Of a stretch of 64,000 nt of DNA, positions 31,673 through 44,331 are shown in pieces. The stretch covers positions 19,475,292 through 19,539,291 of the forward strand of contig NC_088312.1 in NCBI RefSeq assembly GCF_910592395.1, in the 5' to 3' direction. Both the position numbers and the translations under genes were made by a program. Each line of letters opens with the position of its first letter. Position 1 is the stretch's first letter. This DNA is from Lineus longissimus. Lineage: Eukaryota > Nemertea > Pilidiophora > Heteronemertea > Lineidae. The notes below the pieces were generated by a model, which saw only the letters and a list, made by a program, of their open reading frames with translations, was not told the DNA's origin and did not search any database.

Positions 31673-32555
31673 CGTTAGACGGCGCGCATGACGCAGGCCA
31701 TTCGGTGCGTCTTTTCGCCGCCGCATTCCGTGGCGGCGCCACATGACTGGACATTGTTCAGCTTCGCGTCGTTTTCTCTCTCTTTTTGCAGTTAATTTTA
31801 CTCTCACATTTCACTTAATTTCTTAATACTTACTAAACGTGTGTTGAATTTTTCAGGTCACATTTGTAGTTTACATCGAGTCGATCCCGTATAACAGCAA
31901 GCGGTCGAAAAAAAATCCACCTGGTCAGTCATTTTTCGACCTCACCAGCGAGGCGCTTGCTGGGGGGGGGGGGCTTATGTTGCAGGACACCTTTCCTTGT
32001 TAGGTCTGATTAATATGCCGTAGTGAAATACATATTAGCCTGTCCCAACCAGAGGACAATCAACATTAAGAGAACTCTTCACAATCACTGATCTTAACCA
32101 GTATGGTGATAACATGGTGACCTGGTGACAGTCTCAACCGCCTTACACTACTAGTCAGTGGACAGGACTATCGATCCAGCATCAACTGGTGTCTGAAAGA
32201 AGACGGCATATAAATTAGACCTAACAAAGAAAGGTGCCCGAGGTGAGTGAACTAGGGTCTCAATGATACCCGATGGTAACACTGACGCCTCGCCGGTGAA
32301 GTCGAAAAAGGACAGACCTGGTGGAATTTTTTCGACCCTTTTGTTATACGGGATCAACTTGATGTAAACTACAAATGTGACTTGAAAAATTGAACACATT
32401 TTCAGTGTGTATTAAGAAATTAAGTGAAATGTGAGAGTAAAATTAACTGCAAAAAGAGAGAGAAAACGACGCGAAGCTGAACAATGTCCAGTCATGTGGC
32501 GCCGCCACGCGCGCGGCGACGTAAAGAACCACTGCGACACGCGCAACGTCTAACG
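31673..32555. mobile_element. Long inverted-repeat element (883 bp) with exon-like arms
   Basis: The left arm (31673 to about 32034) and right arm (about 32196-32555) are reverse complements. Best-preserved blocks are TGGCGGCGCCACATGACTGG, TTAATTTTACTCTCACATTT and the GTCACATTTGTAGTTTACAT region. Outer ends begin CGTTAGACG on both strands. The right arm (minus strand) has a TTTTTCAAG acceptor-like site and an open frame 32399-32151 (VTFVVYIKLIPYNKRVEK onwards). In the left arm the corresponding frame is broken and replaced at its end by a G-tract (31962-31973). The arms thus look like a duplicated, inverted exon, one copy decayed. Confidence 0.75.
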
Positions 32556-34563
32556 GAGGAATATGGTCTATTGAAATCTTTTTGCCGTTTCTACCAGAAA
32601 AATTTCCTATCGATGGTAATAATAGGCTTATCTGATGTGAGTGTCATAGAATCACTATTTTGAAGTGTTCCAGAGTTGGTGGGTTGTTACTGCTGATTAG
32701 ACGAAAGGTATTGAGTTCCGAAAACCTCTCTGATTTACATGTATGAGTTAATTTAGTCTAATGTTTGTATCTTTGTCTCTTCCTCAGCCTGAGATCGTCT
32801 CTGCCCACATCTGGTGGTGCCCGCCTGGCAGCTACCTAGAGACATAGTGGCCAGGTAGCAAGCCCAAGGACAAGATCAACAGTTATTATACGTCAGACGA
32901 CCATCTGCTCAGCAGAGGCCTCATCTATGCGGTCATCTTTGAGGCGAGAAACTACTGAAATGTTCAAATACAAGAGGGTAAGTGATCAAGTAGAGAGGTG
33001 ATGAGGTCTTAGCTTGTAGGTTGGACTAAGGGTATGGGATCATAGGCGCTACACCTAGTCTCTGTAAAATGCCACTTTGTTAAAGTTAGGCACCAGTTGG
33101 GTTATTGGTCACTCCCGGGTAGTAAGCTTTGCTTCTTAGAGAGGTTAGGACAACGGAATGGTCGTAGATCAGATTGAGGTGTCAAGTACTCTAGAAACCA
33201 AAGCAATATGCTCTGGAAACAACAGTGATTATCCCAACTTTTCTTTGTTTACAGAAGAGGGCACCTTTCCACAAGCGCTTGCCAGACAGACCTTCATCCT
33301 AAGTCACCACCAGACTTTCAACCTGGTTGTCAACTCTACCACATGCCATAGCATCCAAGTAGCCTGGTACTTGCCTAGAGAAGATGGACTCCATGTCGAT
33401 TGACTCCAGTCTCTCAGACGCATCGCAATCTGCCGTTCTCGCAATACCTGATGTCAGATGTGACAGAGTCAAAAGTGGATGAGTTGTGCGAATGCACAGA
33501 GAATAGTCGGAAATTCTGATAGCCCAAAGGTGCTCAAACAAACTTAAATTCCAATACTGTTGATCTGAGGCACCACGCTTTTGACGTTAGCCGTGGGGAA
33601 GTTGTGTGAAGTTTTAGCATTGAACTGATTATAGATTCAGTCGTGTGATATACATTTCAAGGTCCCATAGGGCAAATTGCGTGTATGCACTGATAAGCTT
33701 GTTGAATGTTGTATTTTGTATTTATTTTACATCAATAATATGAGGCAAAATTATGAATTGTTTTGAATAAATTGGTTATAACATATATTTCGTTGTTCAA
33801 CTTACGGATGAAGTAATGGTCATACAATTGACACACCCTCTGGCATGGTATTCACCACACCATTGAGAAACCAGACTAAAGCTATCAGTCATTGGATGTA
33901 AGACGAATCTCGAGACCAGTGGCATAATTGCTCACAATGAGGAGGTGGAAGGTTCACCGGTTGCAATGACAATAACCTCTGGCGTTGTCTCGGTAACATC
34001 ATTGGGAGGAGGAGGACATCACACAAAGATCCCATGGGCCTCGACTCAAAAGGGAATAAGTGCCGATATCTGAGCTAAAATAAAGAATGCCTTGAAAAAC
34101 CACTGAAACCCTATCCAAATTGTATCATTTTAACACATTTTGTTAACAGTACATAGATCTTATAATTAGACAACATTCGGTGCCAATCGACTAATTAGAA
34201 GTGTTTAAACGAAGTGTTTTTGTTTTAGGGGGTACCCATTTTTGCTATTTTTTCACAATTTTTTTGTTTTTTTTTAATAAATTTACCATGCACTTGACTT
34301 AAATAACTGTTTTTTATGCATATATCATTGTTTTCTAGAATTTTCACCAAAAAAAAATCATTTTACTGTATTCGCCGGTTAATTCATGTGTTAAAGGTAA
34401 CAGCTGAACAAGACTTAGAGCTGGAGTTCACAAAAATTGCTAAATTTTTAATATTGATATGTTTACTGCTGATTTGGGTAGGAGAGGGTTGTAAATGATA
34501 AAATATGATAAAACAAAGAGATCTGGTGTGATTTAAAAAAAAAAGGAGAGTTTGCCCAAAGAC
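32556..34563. other. Weakly exon-like or unassigned sequence
   Basis: An acceptor-like TTTCTTTGTTTACAG precedes an open stretch ending at 33403 (LARQTFILSHHQTFNLVVN and about 26 residues more), and AATAAA signals occur near 33768. This could be a terminal exon of a plus-strand gene, but no upstream exon joins it. The rest is AT-rich and unassigned. Confidence 0.25.
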
Positions 34564-35707
34564 AGTGGTCACTATTAAAGACTGTCTCGTCCTGTCACAA
34601 CCAAGCCAATGATTGTCTCCTCCTGTTGAGACAAACTCTATAGATCACCCTGAGGTCATGAAGACCAATCAGACTGACACAGTGGTCACTAAGACCGTCT
34701 CGTCTTGTCACAACCAAGCCAATGATTGTCTCCTCCTGTTGAGACAAACTCTATAGATCACCCTGAGGTCATGAAGACCAATCAGACTGACACAGTGGTC
34801 ACTAAGACCGTCTCGTCTTGTCACAACCAAGCCAATGATTGTCTCCTCCTGTTGAGACAAACTCTATAGATCACCCTGAGGTCACGAAGACCAATCAGAC
34901 TGACACTGGGGTAACTAAGACCGTCTCATCTTGTCACAACCAAGCCAATGATTGTCTCCTCCTGTTGAGACAAACTCTATAGATCACCCTGAGGTCATGA
35001 AGACCAATCAGACTGACACAGTGGTCACTAAGACCGTCTCGTCTTGTCACAACTAAGCCAATGATTGTCTCCTCCTGTTGAGACAAACTCTATAGATCAC
35101 CCTGAGGTCATGAAGACCAATCAGACTGACACAGTGGTCACTAAGACCGTCTCGTCTTGTCACAACCAAGCCAATGATTGTCTCCTCCTGTTGAGACAAA
35201 CTCTATAGATCACCCTGAGGTCATGAAGACCAATCAGACTGACACAGTGGTCACTAAGACCGTCTCGTCTTGTCACAACTAAGCCAATGATTGTCTCCTC
35301 CTGTTGAGACAAACTCTATAGATCACCCTGAGGTCATGAAGACCAATCAGACTGACACAGTGGTCACTAAGACCGTCTCGTCTTGTCATAACCAAGCCAA
35401 TGATTGTCTCCTCCTGTTGAGACAAACTCTATAGATCACCCTGAGGTCATGAAGACCAATCAGACTGACACAGTGGTCACTAAGACCGTCTCGTCTTATC
35501 ACAACCAAGCCAATGATTGTCTCCTCCTGTTGAGACAAACTCTATAGATCACCCTGAGGTCATGAAGACCAATCAGACTGACACAGTGGTCACTAAGACC
35601 GTCTCGTCTTATCACAACCAAGCCAATGATTGTCTCCTCCTGTTGAGACAAACTCTATAGATCACCCTGAGGTCATGAAGACCAATCAGACTGACACAGT
35701 GGTCACG
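34564..35707. repeat. 113-bp satellite/minisatellite array, ten units
   Basis: Units start at 34564, 34681, 34794, 34907, 35020, 35133, 35246, 35359, 35472 and 35585, with a partial unit at 35698. The period is exactly 113 bp after the first (117 bp) unit. Copies are nearly identical. Each unit contains GTCTCCTCCTGTTGAGAC, able to form a small hairpin, and GACC/GGTC inverted pairs. Edge units are the most diverged, as expected when unequal exchange homogenises the middle. Confidence 0.95.
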
Positions 35708-36609
35708 ACCACAAGCCTAAGATAATATAATTCGAGGAGAAAACACTTTATAGCAACATTTAAACTTTATTTCTGCAAATCTTAACTAATACTGCACTTG
35801 CACAATGAACAAGGGGTGAGAAAATTTACAGAGCACTTAAAAGGCTTGATTTGTTACATAAAATGCATTTGAAATTTAAAAACGAATTGAAAATGAATTT
35901 AACATTCAAACTAATTGAATAAGCATTGAACATATTTTACAGTGCTGGGATATCAACTGATATAAATTTTTTGTGGCTATAAAGCAATTGAGATCTCACA
36001 TCATAATGAACACAGAAGCGAAACCTTGCACAACAAGAACAAGTCAACATCATAACAAAATATTCACAATACATGTTTATCGAACTCGTATTTACAAAAG
36101 TACCGTACCAAAGAAAGAAACTCTCTAGTGCCTTTCATGCTATTATCATAAAGGCCACACAAAATTCAGTTTTATCAAAATGTCTTGTATTTAATGCTAA
36201 ACTATAAAACATGAATCAGCGTATCCCTCTTACAAAACCTAAATTTTTATACTCCACCAAAACAAGTGTCACACAAAAAACAACACACTATTAAAATGGC
36301 TAGTACAGGGTATACTCTGACCTTAGACATTCAAAAGGAAGAGTTACTCTTACCCTTTCCTAAGACAGTGAGATCATTTATATGATCATTATTAAGATTG
36401 AATGAGTTTTCATTGTATTATTATATTTATTATGCAAATGATCATAAAATACCACTTACACAAATTTAATGCTGTCCACCATATAATTGAGATACATCTA
36501 ACTTCTCTGTGCTATTATGGATAGAAAACCAAGTTATGGGTTTGTAAACCCATGGTTAATTGCAAAGCCAAAATATCTTATAAATCACTCTGTTGCTACA
36601 TCCTCTACG

Positions 36610-36671
36610 AATTAGTGCAAGCAGGTTTTTGGCCCTGTTTTAACAGGGCCAAAAACCTGCTTGCACTAATT
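36610..36671. repeat. Perfect 62-bp palindrome (30-bp arms)
   Basis: Arm 36610-36639 (AATTAGTGCAAGCAGG...) is the exact reverse complement of 36642-36671, separated by only 2 nt. A transcript across it would form a 30-bp perfect duplex with a tiny loop. It lies in the probable 3'UTR of the minus-strand gene. Confidence 0.95.
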
Positions 36672-36833
36672 AAAAAAAACATTGACTGCTGTGCAAGCCG
36701 TGGAGGATCCCCATAGTTGCCTATCAAACAGAAAGAGTCACTTAACATGAACATATAACAGTTACTCCTACTACATGACTTCCAACAATACACCCATATT
36801 ACAGTGAGCCTTTTAAAAAGTGTGTAGTTTTTT

Positions 36834-37038
36834 TGTGAGACACCATGTTGTACGCGAATGTCCTGAAACTTATTATATACTTATGTAACTTTTCACACAA
36901 CATCTGAATTTTGTACAATCTAATCATTACAACCGGTACCAATTTATACACCTGGGTTTTGTGGTTCTAGCCAGATTCGAACCCACGACCTTTCGGTTAT
37001 GGCCCCGGCCCTCTAACCATTACTCCGCTGATCCCCTA
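36834..37038 (-). mobile_element. tRNA-derived SINE, second copy
   Basis: Read on the minus strand, the head carries GGAGTAATGGTTAGAGGG (A box), CCATAACCGAAAGGTCG and GGGTTCGAATCTGG (B box), resembling a tRNA-Met-like sequence. The body CCCAGGTGTATAAATTGGTACC and TTTCAGGA correspond to the SINE at 27669-27955. Confidence 0.75.
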
Positions 37039-38676
37039 CATATTGCCCATTGTGATCCCAAGACACAGATCTAAGATCATTGCCATGTGATACCTTGACG
37101 AATATTAAGAATTTTTGTTCAAAAAATGATAACTTTACCCTGTATACCATTCTCCAATTTAGTCCAAGTCCATGCACGACCTAGTCGTACTTAGAATATA
37201 AAAACACACCTTAACCTATACATGTAGCAGCTAACATTACTATTGACTACTGGTGAAGCCGTGTCATAAAGTGACACACAAGATTCAACTGATCAAAGGG
37301 AAATAATAAAAAATAATAAATGCAGAAAATCAGACCAATATCTCACTTTCATGACAATGCATATTGACATCCCTAAACGACAATCTAAAGTCATTTCATC
37401 ACCATTTACATATTTATGTATGACCTGGTCTTTCATTGAAGTATGCCATGAAGCATATCAAATAACAATGAAATTTCAAGTAGAGTAAAATGCTGCAATG
37501 AGACTTCACCAAATATTAATCATTAAAGAAGGATCACATGTTTTATCGCCATGACAATGATCTTAGGTTAGTGATGTGCGATCAGCACCAATATTGTACG
37601 TACATAGTACCATAATAGTGATAACACTAGAGGGAAGGACTTTACAGAATGTACATTTTGTTTCTAACACGACTTTCAACCATATGTGACCCACACTGGC
37701 TAAAGGTTCCACTAGGATTAATGGAGAAAAGTAATCTACTCAGATTTAGCAAAAGGTAGACAATAGTGAAATAAATGGAAGAGACAGGGGCCACTGTGCT
37801 CACCAATCAATGTGTAGCAGAAGAAATGGACATACTAAGTATGGTTCACTAAGTATACAGCGCAACATGCTAAAAGGCAACTAACGCTAGGTCACCTGAA
37901 CCTAATTTATAATCAACGTACAGATGCTGAATAATAGTTTCAAAACACCAAATTAAAAGACTGTATGAGCGACATTATCTGGATCCTTTAGCTAGAGTGA
38001 CTCCCAAATACTAGTCATAAGAATCGGTCTCAAGAGCTACATAGTCACAGGTCAAGTCTTGGGGTAGAGAAAGTGTCGGAAAAGTGTTAGAGGCCTAAGC
38101 TGAGCAACAACACTTGGTTACAAGTAAAATACCTTTTCAGACCAGCATTACACAGCTACAGAGCTACATTGGTAGGGTTGTTTTACAAGATACAAGTTAG
38201 TCAATCAGCCAGGCCTATAACACTTTCCCAACACTTTATTTACCCCCAGACTTGACCTCACCCAAAAATACTAGAACCGACTCCTGTCATTCATGTACAT
38301 GTAAAATCATATAAATCATTAATCGTATTTTAAGATGAAAGCATGTGTCTGTGAACAAGTAACCAGTCCATGGCAATCATAAGGCAGCAAGTTACCCCAG
38401 GCAAGCTGAGCGTAGTAACCGGACATAAGGCAACCTGTCCCATAACATACTTTCAACATTGATTAACTGGCAAAGGAAATAACTGATAGTATTGTAACCA
38501 CCTAGTCTAGCCGGGCCCAAAACAACATATCAAGCTATAGTCCAAAGCCAGCCTTTAGATACTTCACTCACACTCACAAACAAAACACTAAGAAATCCAG
38601 TTGACACTGTACTGACCAACTATGACATCACTCTCTTATTATTATTGACAGTCAATACACATGAAGCATAATCAGC

Positions 38677-41600
38677 TTAGTCACTCCCAGCCTTTGCAAT
38701 ATTGACCTTCTTCATAAAGGCATCTGTTTTCCTCCTGTTCCACATGAAAATTAAAAACTGGATAAAGAAACAAAAGTGAGACTGCGACAGATGCATGCCA
38801 GTGTATTTGATACACTGAAGAAAACTATTGAACTGTTCACAAATTTCTGTATTGTACCCAGTGAAAGTACTGAGTCGCCGAGATCTAAAATTCTTCCCAC
38901 AGGTGTGGGTTATTCCGTGAAACACATCATGCCATATCCTTGTATGAATAAAAAAATCTGGTTCCCTGTTTAGGCTGTATTCGCTCAGGGAACATGCAAA
39001 ATCATAAAAGACCTCCTTTGGAGGCTCTGGCATATATCTATAAATAGATGCAAAGGGGTCTTTCCTCCCCTCTGCACCCTGTATGACATGGAAACCGTAA
39101 CAATGGCCATGGATGGGGCAAAACCAAAGAAAAAGATACGACCAGCCACCAACAGAAACTTTGCCAAAACTTTTATGACATCTTTCCTCCTCACATGGCA
39201 AATCATCATGGTTGCTAGATGCAGATTTTATTGCATATCCAGGCAGCTCCCTTAATATATTGCCATGTGGGGAGAAATAATATGCTACACCAGATTCTGG
39301 ATTATAAGTGTGATCCTTAGGGGTTGGGGGTGAATACATATGATCATTGCGATGGATTTCCTGGATGAAATCAACAAGATATGAAATAAATGCATTAAAT
39401 AGAACAGACTTGTGGTGAATTGAAGATATATACAAAGCATGGCCCAATTCAGGGCAAAATGTTCGAACAAACTTAGGGTCTAAATCTGGGGATGTGGCCA
39501 AGATTTCCCCAATAAACCTATGCGGAATGACAGTACTGACAGCAGCAACCTCTGAATTTAATAGAATAAGAACCTCTGCCCAAGCTTGCTTTAAATCAGC
39601 TGGTAGTACATCAGAAAGAAATGAGGTAAGGATATCCTTACAACCTGGAGCCTGGGGACAAACTGACAGGAGATTCTCATCCTCCAAGGCTCTATCGACA
39701 TCAGAAATAATAACAGCATCTTTGCAAGATAAATAAATTTTGGCAGTGTTTTTGAGATGTTTACGAGCTTTTCTTACCAAATCATCATCTGTGCCTGGAC
39801 GGTAAGGCAAAAAGACCCTGTCAAAACGTTTATGGTTGGGCTTACTTATATGTGGGGTGTCTGGTTTTTCAACAGGGGAAATATTTACATTACGGAAAGG
39901 CATACCAATGTGAGTGCCATCGCCAGCAATGGACTTAGGATTAAATTTACACCAGGGGTCAATATGAGTACGAAAGTCAATCTGCATTCGACCACACCAA
40001 GAAAAAAACCATGAAACAAAAGTAGACTTATTCATGAATGGGGCGGATGCAGGGTGGATGGATTGATAAATACGAGACATGTCATCGCAGAAAGAGGAAA
40101 AAGAAATTTTGGATGATAAAATACGATTGAGAAAATCCCAGCCAACCTCATCACATGCTGCCACTTGCTTGGACCATAGAAATACGTTGTCGCTAGCACC
40201 ACTGTATAAAACACGTTCCTCACATCTCTGAAGGCATTCTCGAAAGAACACTTTAGCTCTTATAGGACTCTGCAATAGAAGATGATTGTAAGACAAAATG
40301 CTTAACATGTTGTTAACCACCATACACACCATGTTTATGTGCATTCTCAAAAACATTCAAAACCCAAGCAACTCAAGGAGTACCTAGTAGTTATTCAGTA
40401 CGAACTCCAATATATTCCAATAAAGGGACATGATACTCACCTGTCTCATGTATAAGGTACAAGTGAAGTGCTCGGTCGGAGGCAAGCCGTTAGGATGATC
40501 TGTATCTGTATATGCGGACTGAAAGAGAAGAATTAACCCTGAGATTAACTGAAGGACCAATGACATAAATTAACAGATTATTGCAAAGGTTCTGGCTAAC
40601 CAGTTGCAGTTTCCTTCATTGAAAATAACCTAGATATATGAAGAAAGTGTAGAAAATTCTTTACATTACCAATCTCTAGCCTTTTAGCAATACCTGATAA
40701 AAACATGATATTATTATTAACAGGAAAGACACATACACGTATAACCTACTCACCCCACATTTGCACCTTCTATCTGGTATCTCTGGGATTAAATCTAGAC
40801 CTTCGAAACAACCTGTTGTTGTGTTGCGGTGAAACCTCTCACTCCCGTCATGGACTGCTGTGCGTGCTCGTGTGTTCCTGAGAGTGAAAACAGAATTTAC
40901 GAAAGATAAAATGCAAATTCAGAACAAAGATAACATTAAAGGCTTTTTAATCAAATAAGATGGCCTACTGGGGACGCGATTGATTTGAAGGTACGTGTAC
41001 ATGTATAATGGTATATCTTAACCTGAATTCATGCAATGTTGCAAATGCAATGAATTTGTTATTGTCATTTAATTTTGAAAAGTGATGAGGCAAGTCAATT
41101 ACTAGTGTGATTCATTTAAATAGTCGATATCAAAATAACAATTACCTTATCGCATTGATATCTTTTTCTTCCACAGAAGGCTTGTGCACACTGTAGCCTC
41201 CAAAGTCCCACTTTCCAGTGATCTTATTGAAATTTGCAGGCTTTGATGGCTTATCAGGCTGAAATCAAATTATGAATTTTGTTATAACAGGCAACTAATT
41301 GAAATTAGAAGAGAGCAGACTTTGGAATTTGAGGAGAACTGACTATTGTAGTATGAATACCACTGACTCAGTGAGTGAATGATTAGTATACATACTACTT
41401 GTTCATAAACTGGTGGATTTCCAGCTGGCTCATCAATCACATCTGCTTCTTCTTCCTCTTCAAAACTTGGGGCGTTTTGAGGGGCCCAGACCTCCTGGTT
41501 GGCATTCATAGTAGCAAGATGTTCACATAAGGTCGAGGCTTCCTCCAGCTCCATTAGCCTTTTCACTGATCTTTTGTGTTTGGAGGAAGCCTGACAAGCA

Positions 41601-42677
41601 CCATTCGTACAAAAAACCATTATTCCTGTTGAGGATACATTGATAATTGAACATGAATAGTGTGATCTTACAGAGTATTTAGTTGTGCCAAATATGGGGG
41701 CACTGAGGCGGACGACAGGATCATTGAGGTGTTTTTTACATTCATTTATACGAGCTTGGATAGCAGAAGAGACAGTAGAAGAAGAATCAGTGCCAGCACT
41801 GTCTTCGAGTAATAAATTAAGGTGAGGCTTTATCTCCTCTTTAACAAAACGACAATGCATACAAAGGAGGCCATCAGGGATTATATCATTATCGTGATCC
41901 AGGTTAGCAATTGTAGCAATGATTCTATATATATCACAAGAGCAGCGAACAATGTCATCTTCAACAGTAACGGAACAGAAAGAATTAGGAACAATTTCAC
42001 CATCTTCACCATACTCATTCAAAATAAAACAGTCCTCTTCGGGAGAATGATATCGCCAAAATATAGCACCGAGTTCTACGAGTTTTAATTTAAAGTTCAA
42101 ATATGGATGGAAATTCAAAATGGCAGTAGTAGGCGCACAAACAGCAAGTTGGTGTTGAAGTGTCTGTTGTGTTATTTTTACAATACGTTGGGTAATCTTC
42201 CTGGTTTTCTTTAGTGGGACAATGTCAGGGAAATATAACTCTTCGTTTGGTACAGGTAATTGACTAGATACAGGGTGGAAAAAATGTTTAAGAGTTGAGT
42301 TTCTCATGATGGCTTGACCTTTCATTTCAAAATATATATAACGATTTCGTGGGGATGATGGCAGCTGTAGTGGGACGGTAGTTTCTTCAGTAATAATAGT
42401 GGATGGAACATATGATAAGTAGCGGAGGTAGCCGATTCTGGATGTTGATTTGCTAAGGATGGATGGATTTCGAGATGTTGGGTATGGTAGACTGTGATCA
42501 TTTGATATAAGACATAGGACATCCAGTTCATGTTGGAGGGAGAGAGGTCGTGGCATGTTATCCATATCCTCAATGCGTGTGATCCTGTGACGTGGCTGGC
42601 CATCGAGGCGGAAAGATTGTAGCTCTTCTTCTAGTTGCACTTGGGTTGTCATGTCAACACCGAAAGAATGGACATAG
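38677..42677 (-). CDS. KDZ-like transposase-domain protein with SWIM zinc finger (last five exons)
   Basis: Five minus-strand exons join in frame with canonical GT-AG introns: 42677-41399, 41258-41146, 40877-40754, 40518-40441 and 40269-38677 (stop). Exon 1 (426 codons) has a SWIM-type finger, CSC followed about 30 residues later by CMHC. Exons 2-4 are linkers containing the CKC cluster (RRCKCG). The last exon (530 codons) looks like an RNase H-fold transposase of the KDZ group: a first acidic motif GDGTHIGM (Asp at exon residue 117), a His/Cys-rich block (WHDVFHGITHTCG) and the final acidic motif NTEICEQFNSF (Glu at 475/478). I think vertebrate HMGXB3-like proteins share this arrangement, but that is from memory. 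Introns plus intact motifs suggest a host-maintained gene or a recent element. Confidence 0.7.
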
Positions 42678-43314
42678 CTGTAAAACAATGCAGGGAACAA
42701 TAAGACTTTAAAACATGTTAAAAAAAGGAATACTATACCTACTTTTCAATCACTACTTTCAATATTGCTGTCTTCATGTGAGATAAATAAAGTGGAATGG
42801 ATGTTGCAATGAAAAGTGTCTTCGCCAAACTCTGATGAAATGGAATAAAATTAACACTGAAGATGCTGAATAAAAGTATAAAAGCAGAACATTCAATAGA
42901 AAATGTACAAAAATGAACGAAACTGTTAAAGGAAACACATGAGGTAATGAGATGCACAATTAGTATTTCACATGCATGTACTCAGGAGAAAGATTAATTC
43001 ATTCATATCAGTTACAAAGCAGGCAACAACTTTCCTTATTTGCTAAAAGTAATTACAAGCCCCAAATCACATGTCAAACATTCTCTACTGTACTAGTAAT
43101 GCCAAGTATGTGTCTTCTGCTCTGTCGTCTGAACTTTTTACCTGTGAGCCAAATAAATGCATTGATATTGATGCTGATGGTTCACTCTTTGCAGGTGGAC
43201 TGAGTAGGTTGATCCTTCATGCATACATTCTGTTAGAGAAAACTATTAAAAGTAAAGATAACAAAATATTGTTAGTTCAAAACAGGCAACTACGGGCAGA
43301 TAACTTATTCTTAC

Positions 43315-44331
43315 TTATGGTCTGGTTTATTACGATGTGCATCACGTCGAACAACATGTACAAACAAGGACAGCTTTAAATCACTATCACCCTGGGTCAC
43401 TTCAGTGGACGCTTGTTTCAAAACCTAAACAACAAAAAACACAGCAGACGTTTTGCCAAATCAGTGATGTAGGAGAATTTTTTTTAAAATAAACAATAAA
43501 ACATGTAAAGTGTTGGTCAAATGTATGATGTAAAACTTTTTAACTTGCGATTCTAGCTGCAACAACTTGCCTCTATATGTCTCTTGATTGCAGCCAGTTT
43601 GCGGTTGTATATTTCGCCAACACGATTTTTAGCTAAGGAAACGAAAGAAAAAAAATGATTAAAGGGCTGGGCTGGGGCCATTAGTATGGAGCTACCATCA
43701 CCATATATGAAGTGGTTGTGTAGATTTCAAAGTAATCAGAGGTGTATACGATATATGTAGACGAGCACAGTACAAGTACAGTCACTTACTGGGTGCCTTT
43801 ATTGGTGGTTGGCCGATCTGACTTGCAGGGCGCTTCTTCACCGAGATGCTGTCTCTTCTCGTGGCCAGATAGTCTGCCTTCGACTTGATATCATCAGCAG
43901 TGTAAATTCGATATCCATCTCCTTCAAACATGTAAAATGGGTAGAACAAAATGGTAAAGAGACCATGATCTGAACATAGGCCCCTAATGACCAAAAATGG
44001 TTCTATCAGATTTTGTTATACGTGCACATTTAAAAACTGAACGGTAACTAAATTTTTTACTCACCAAAATGATGATGTTTGTGGTGGAAAAAGTCGCTAA
44101 AGCTACCACTCTCAAAAAAACGAACCAACTGTCTCCCGCCACTTTCGATCTTTAGAGCGTAATAAACGCCTTGGGAGACATTGGCATATGCCCCAATCTC
44201 AAGCAAATCCTTCTCCAACTCGATGAGGGATGTGCGATCCTGGCCTACAACACCATTATCGAATAAGACCTCCTCCATTCCATACACAAGGTCTGTTGCC
44301 CTTCCAATCCGGTCCAGAATTCCAGGGTAGG
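43315..44331 (-). CDS. Upstream exons of the KDZ-like gene (partly resolved)
   Basis: Exons 44331-44065 (acceptor TTTTATTTAG, donor TTTTG then GTGAGT) and 43921-43790 (donor CCCA then GTAAGTG) join in frame: YPGILDRIGRATDLVYG onwards, ending ...FHHKHHHFG then DGYRIYTADDIKSKADYL. Exon 43424-43315 (acceptor TTGTTGTTTAG, donor CATAA then GTAAGA; VLKQASTEVTQGDSDLKLSL) joins in phase to exon 42677, directly or through a 45-nt candidate exon near 43190. The link between 43790 and 43424 needs a further exon that I could not define: the candidate near 43600 hits a stop. No known domain is recognised. Confidence 0.55.

Larger units (their letters stand above)
35745..38676 (-). other. Probable long 3'UTR of the KDZ-like gene
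   Basis: Downstream of the stop codon at 38677 no coding exon is seen. An AATAAA signal on the minus strand (35766-35771) lies just before the satellite array, placing a likely cleavage site near 35745. This would give a 3'UTR of about 2.9 kb that includes a reversed SINE (36834-37038) and a perfect palindrome (36610-36671). Nearer, weaker polyadenylation signals may be used instead. Confidence 0.45.

Noticed and set aside
43572-43632. Exon candidate linking 43790 to 43424 in the KDZ-like gene
   Set aside because: It has a plausible acceptor and a GC-type donor, but in the required phase it meets a stop codon, so the link is left open.
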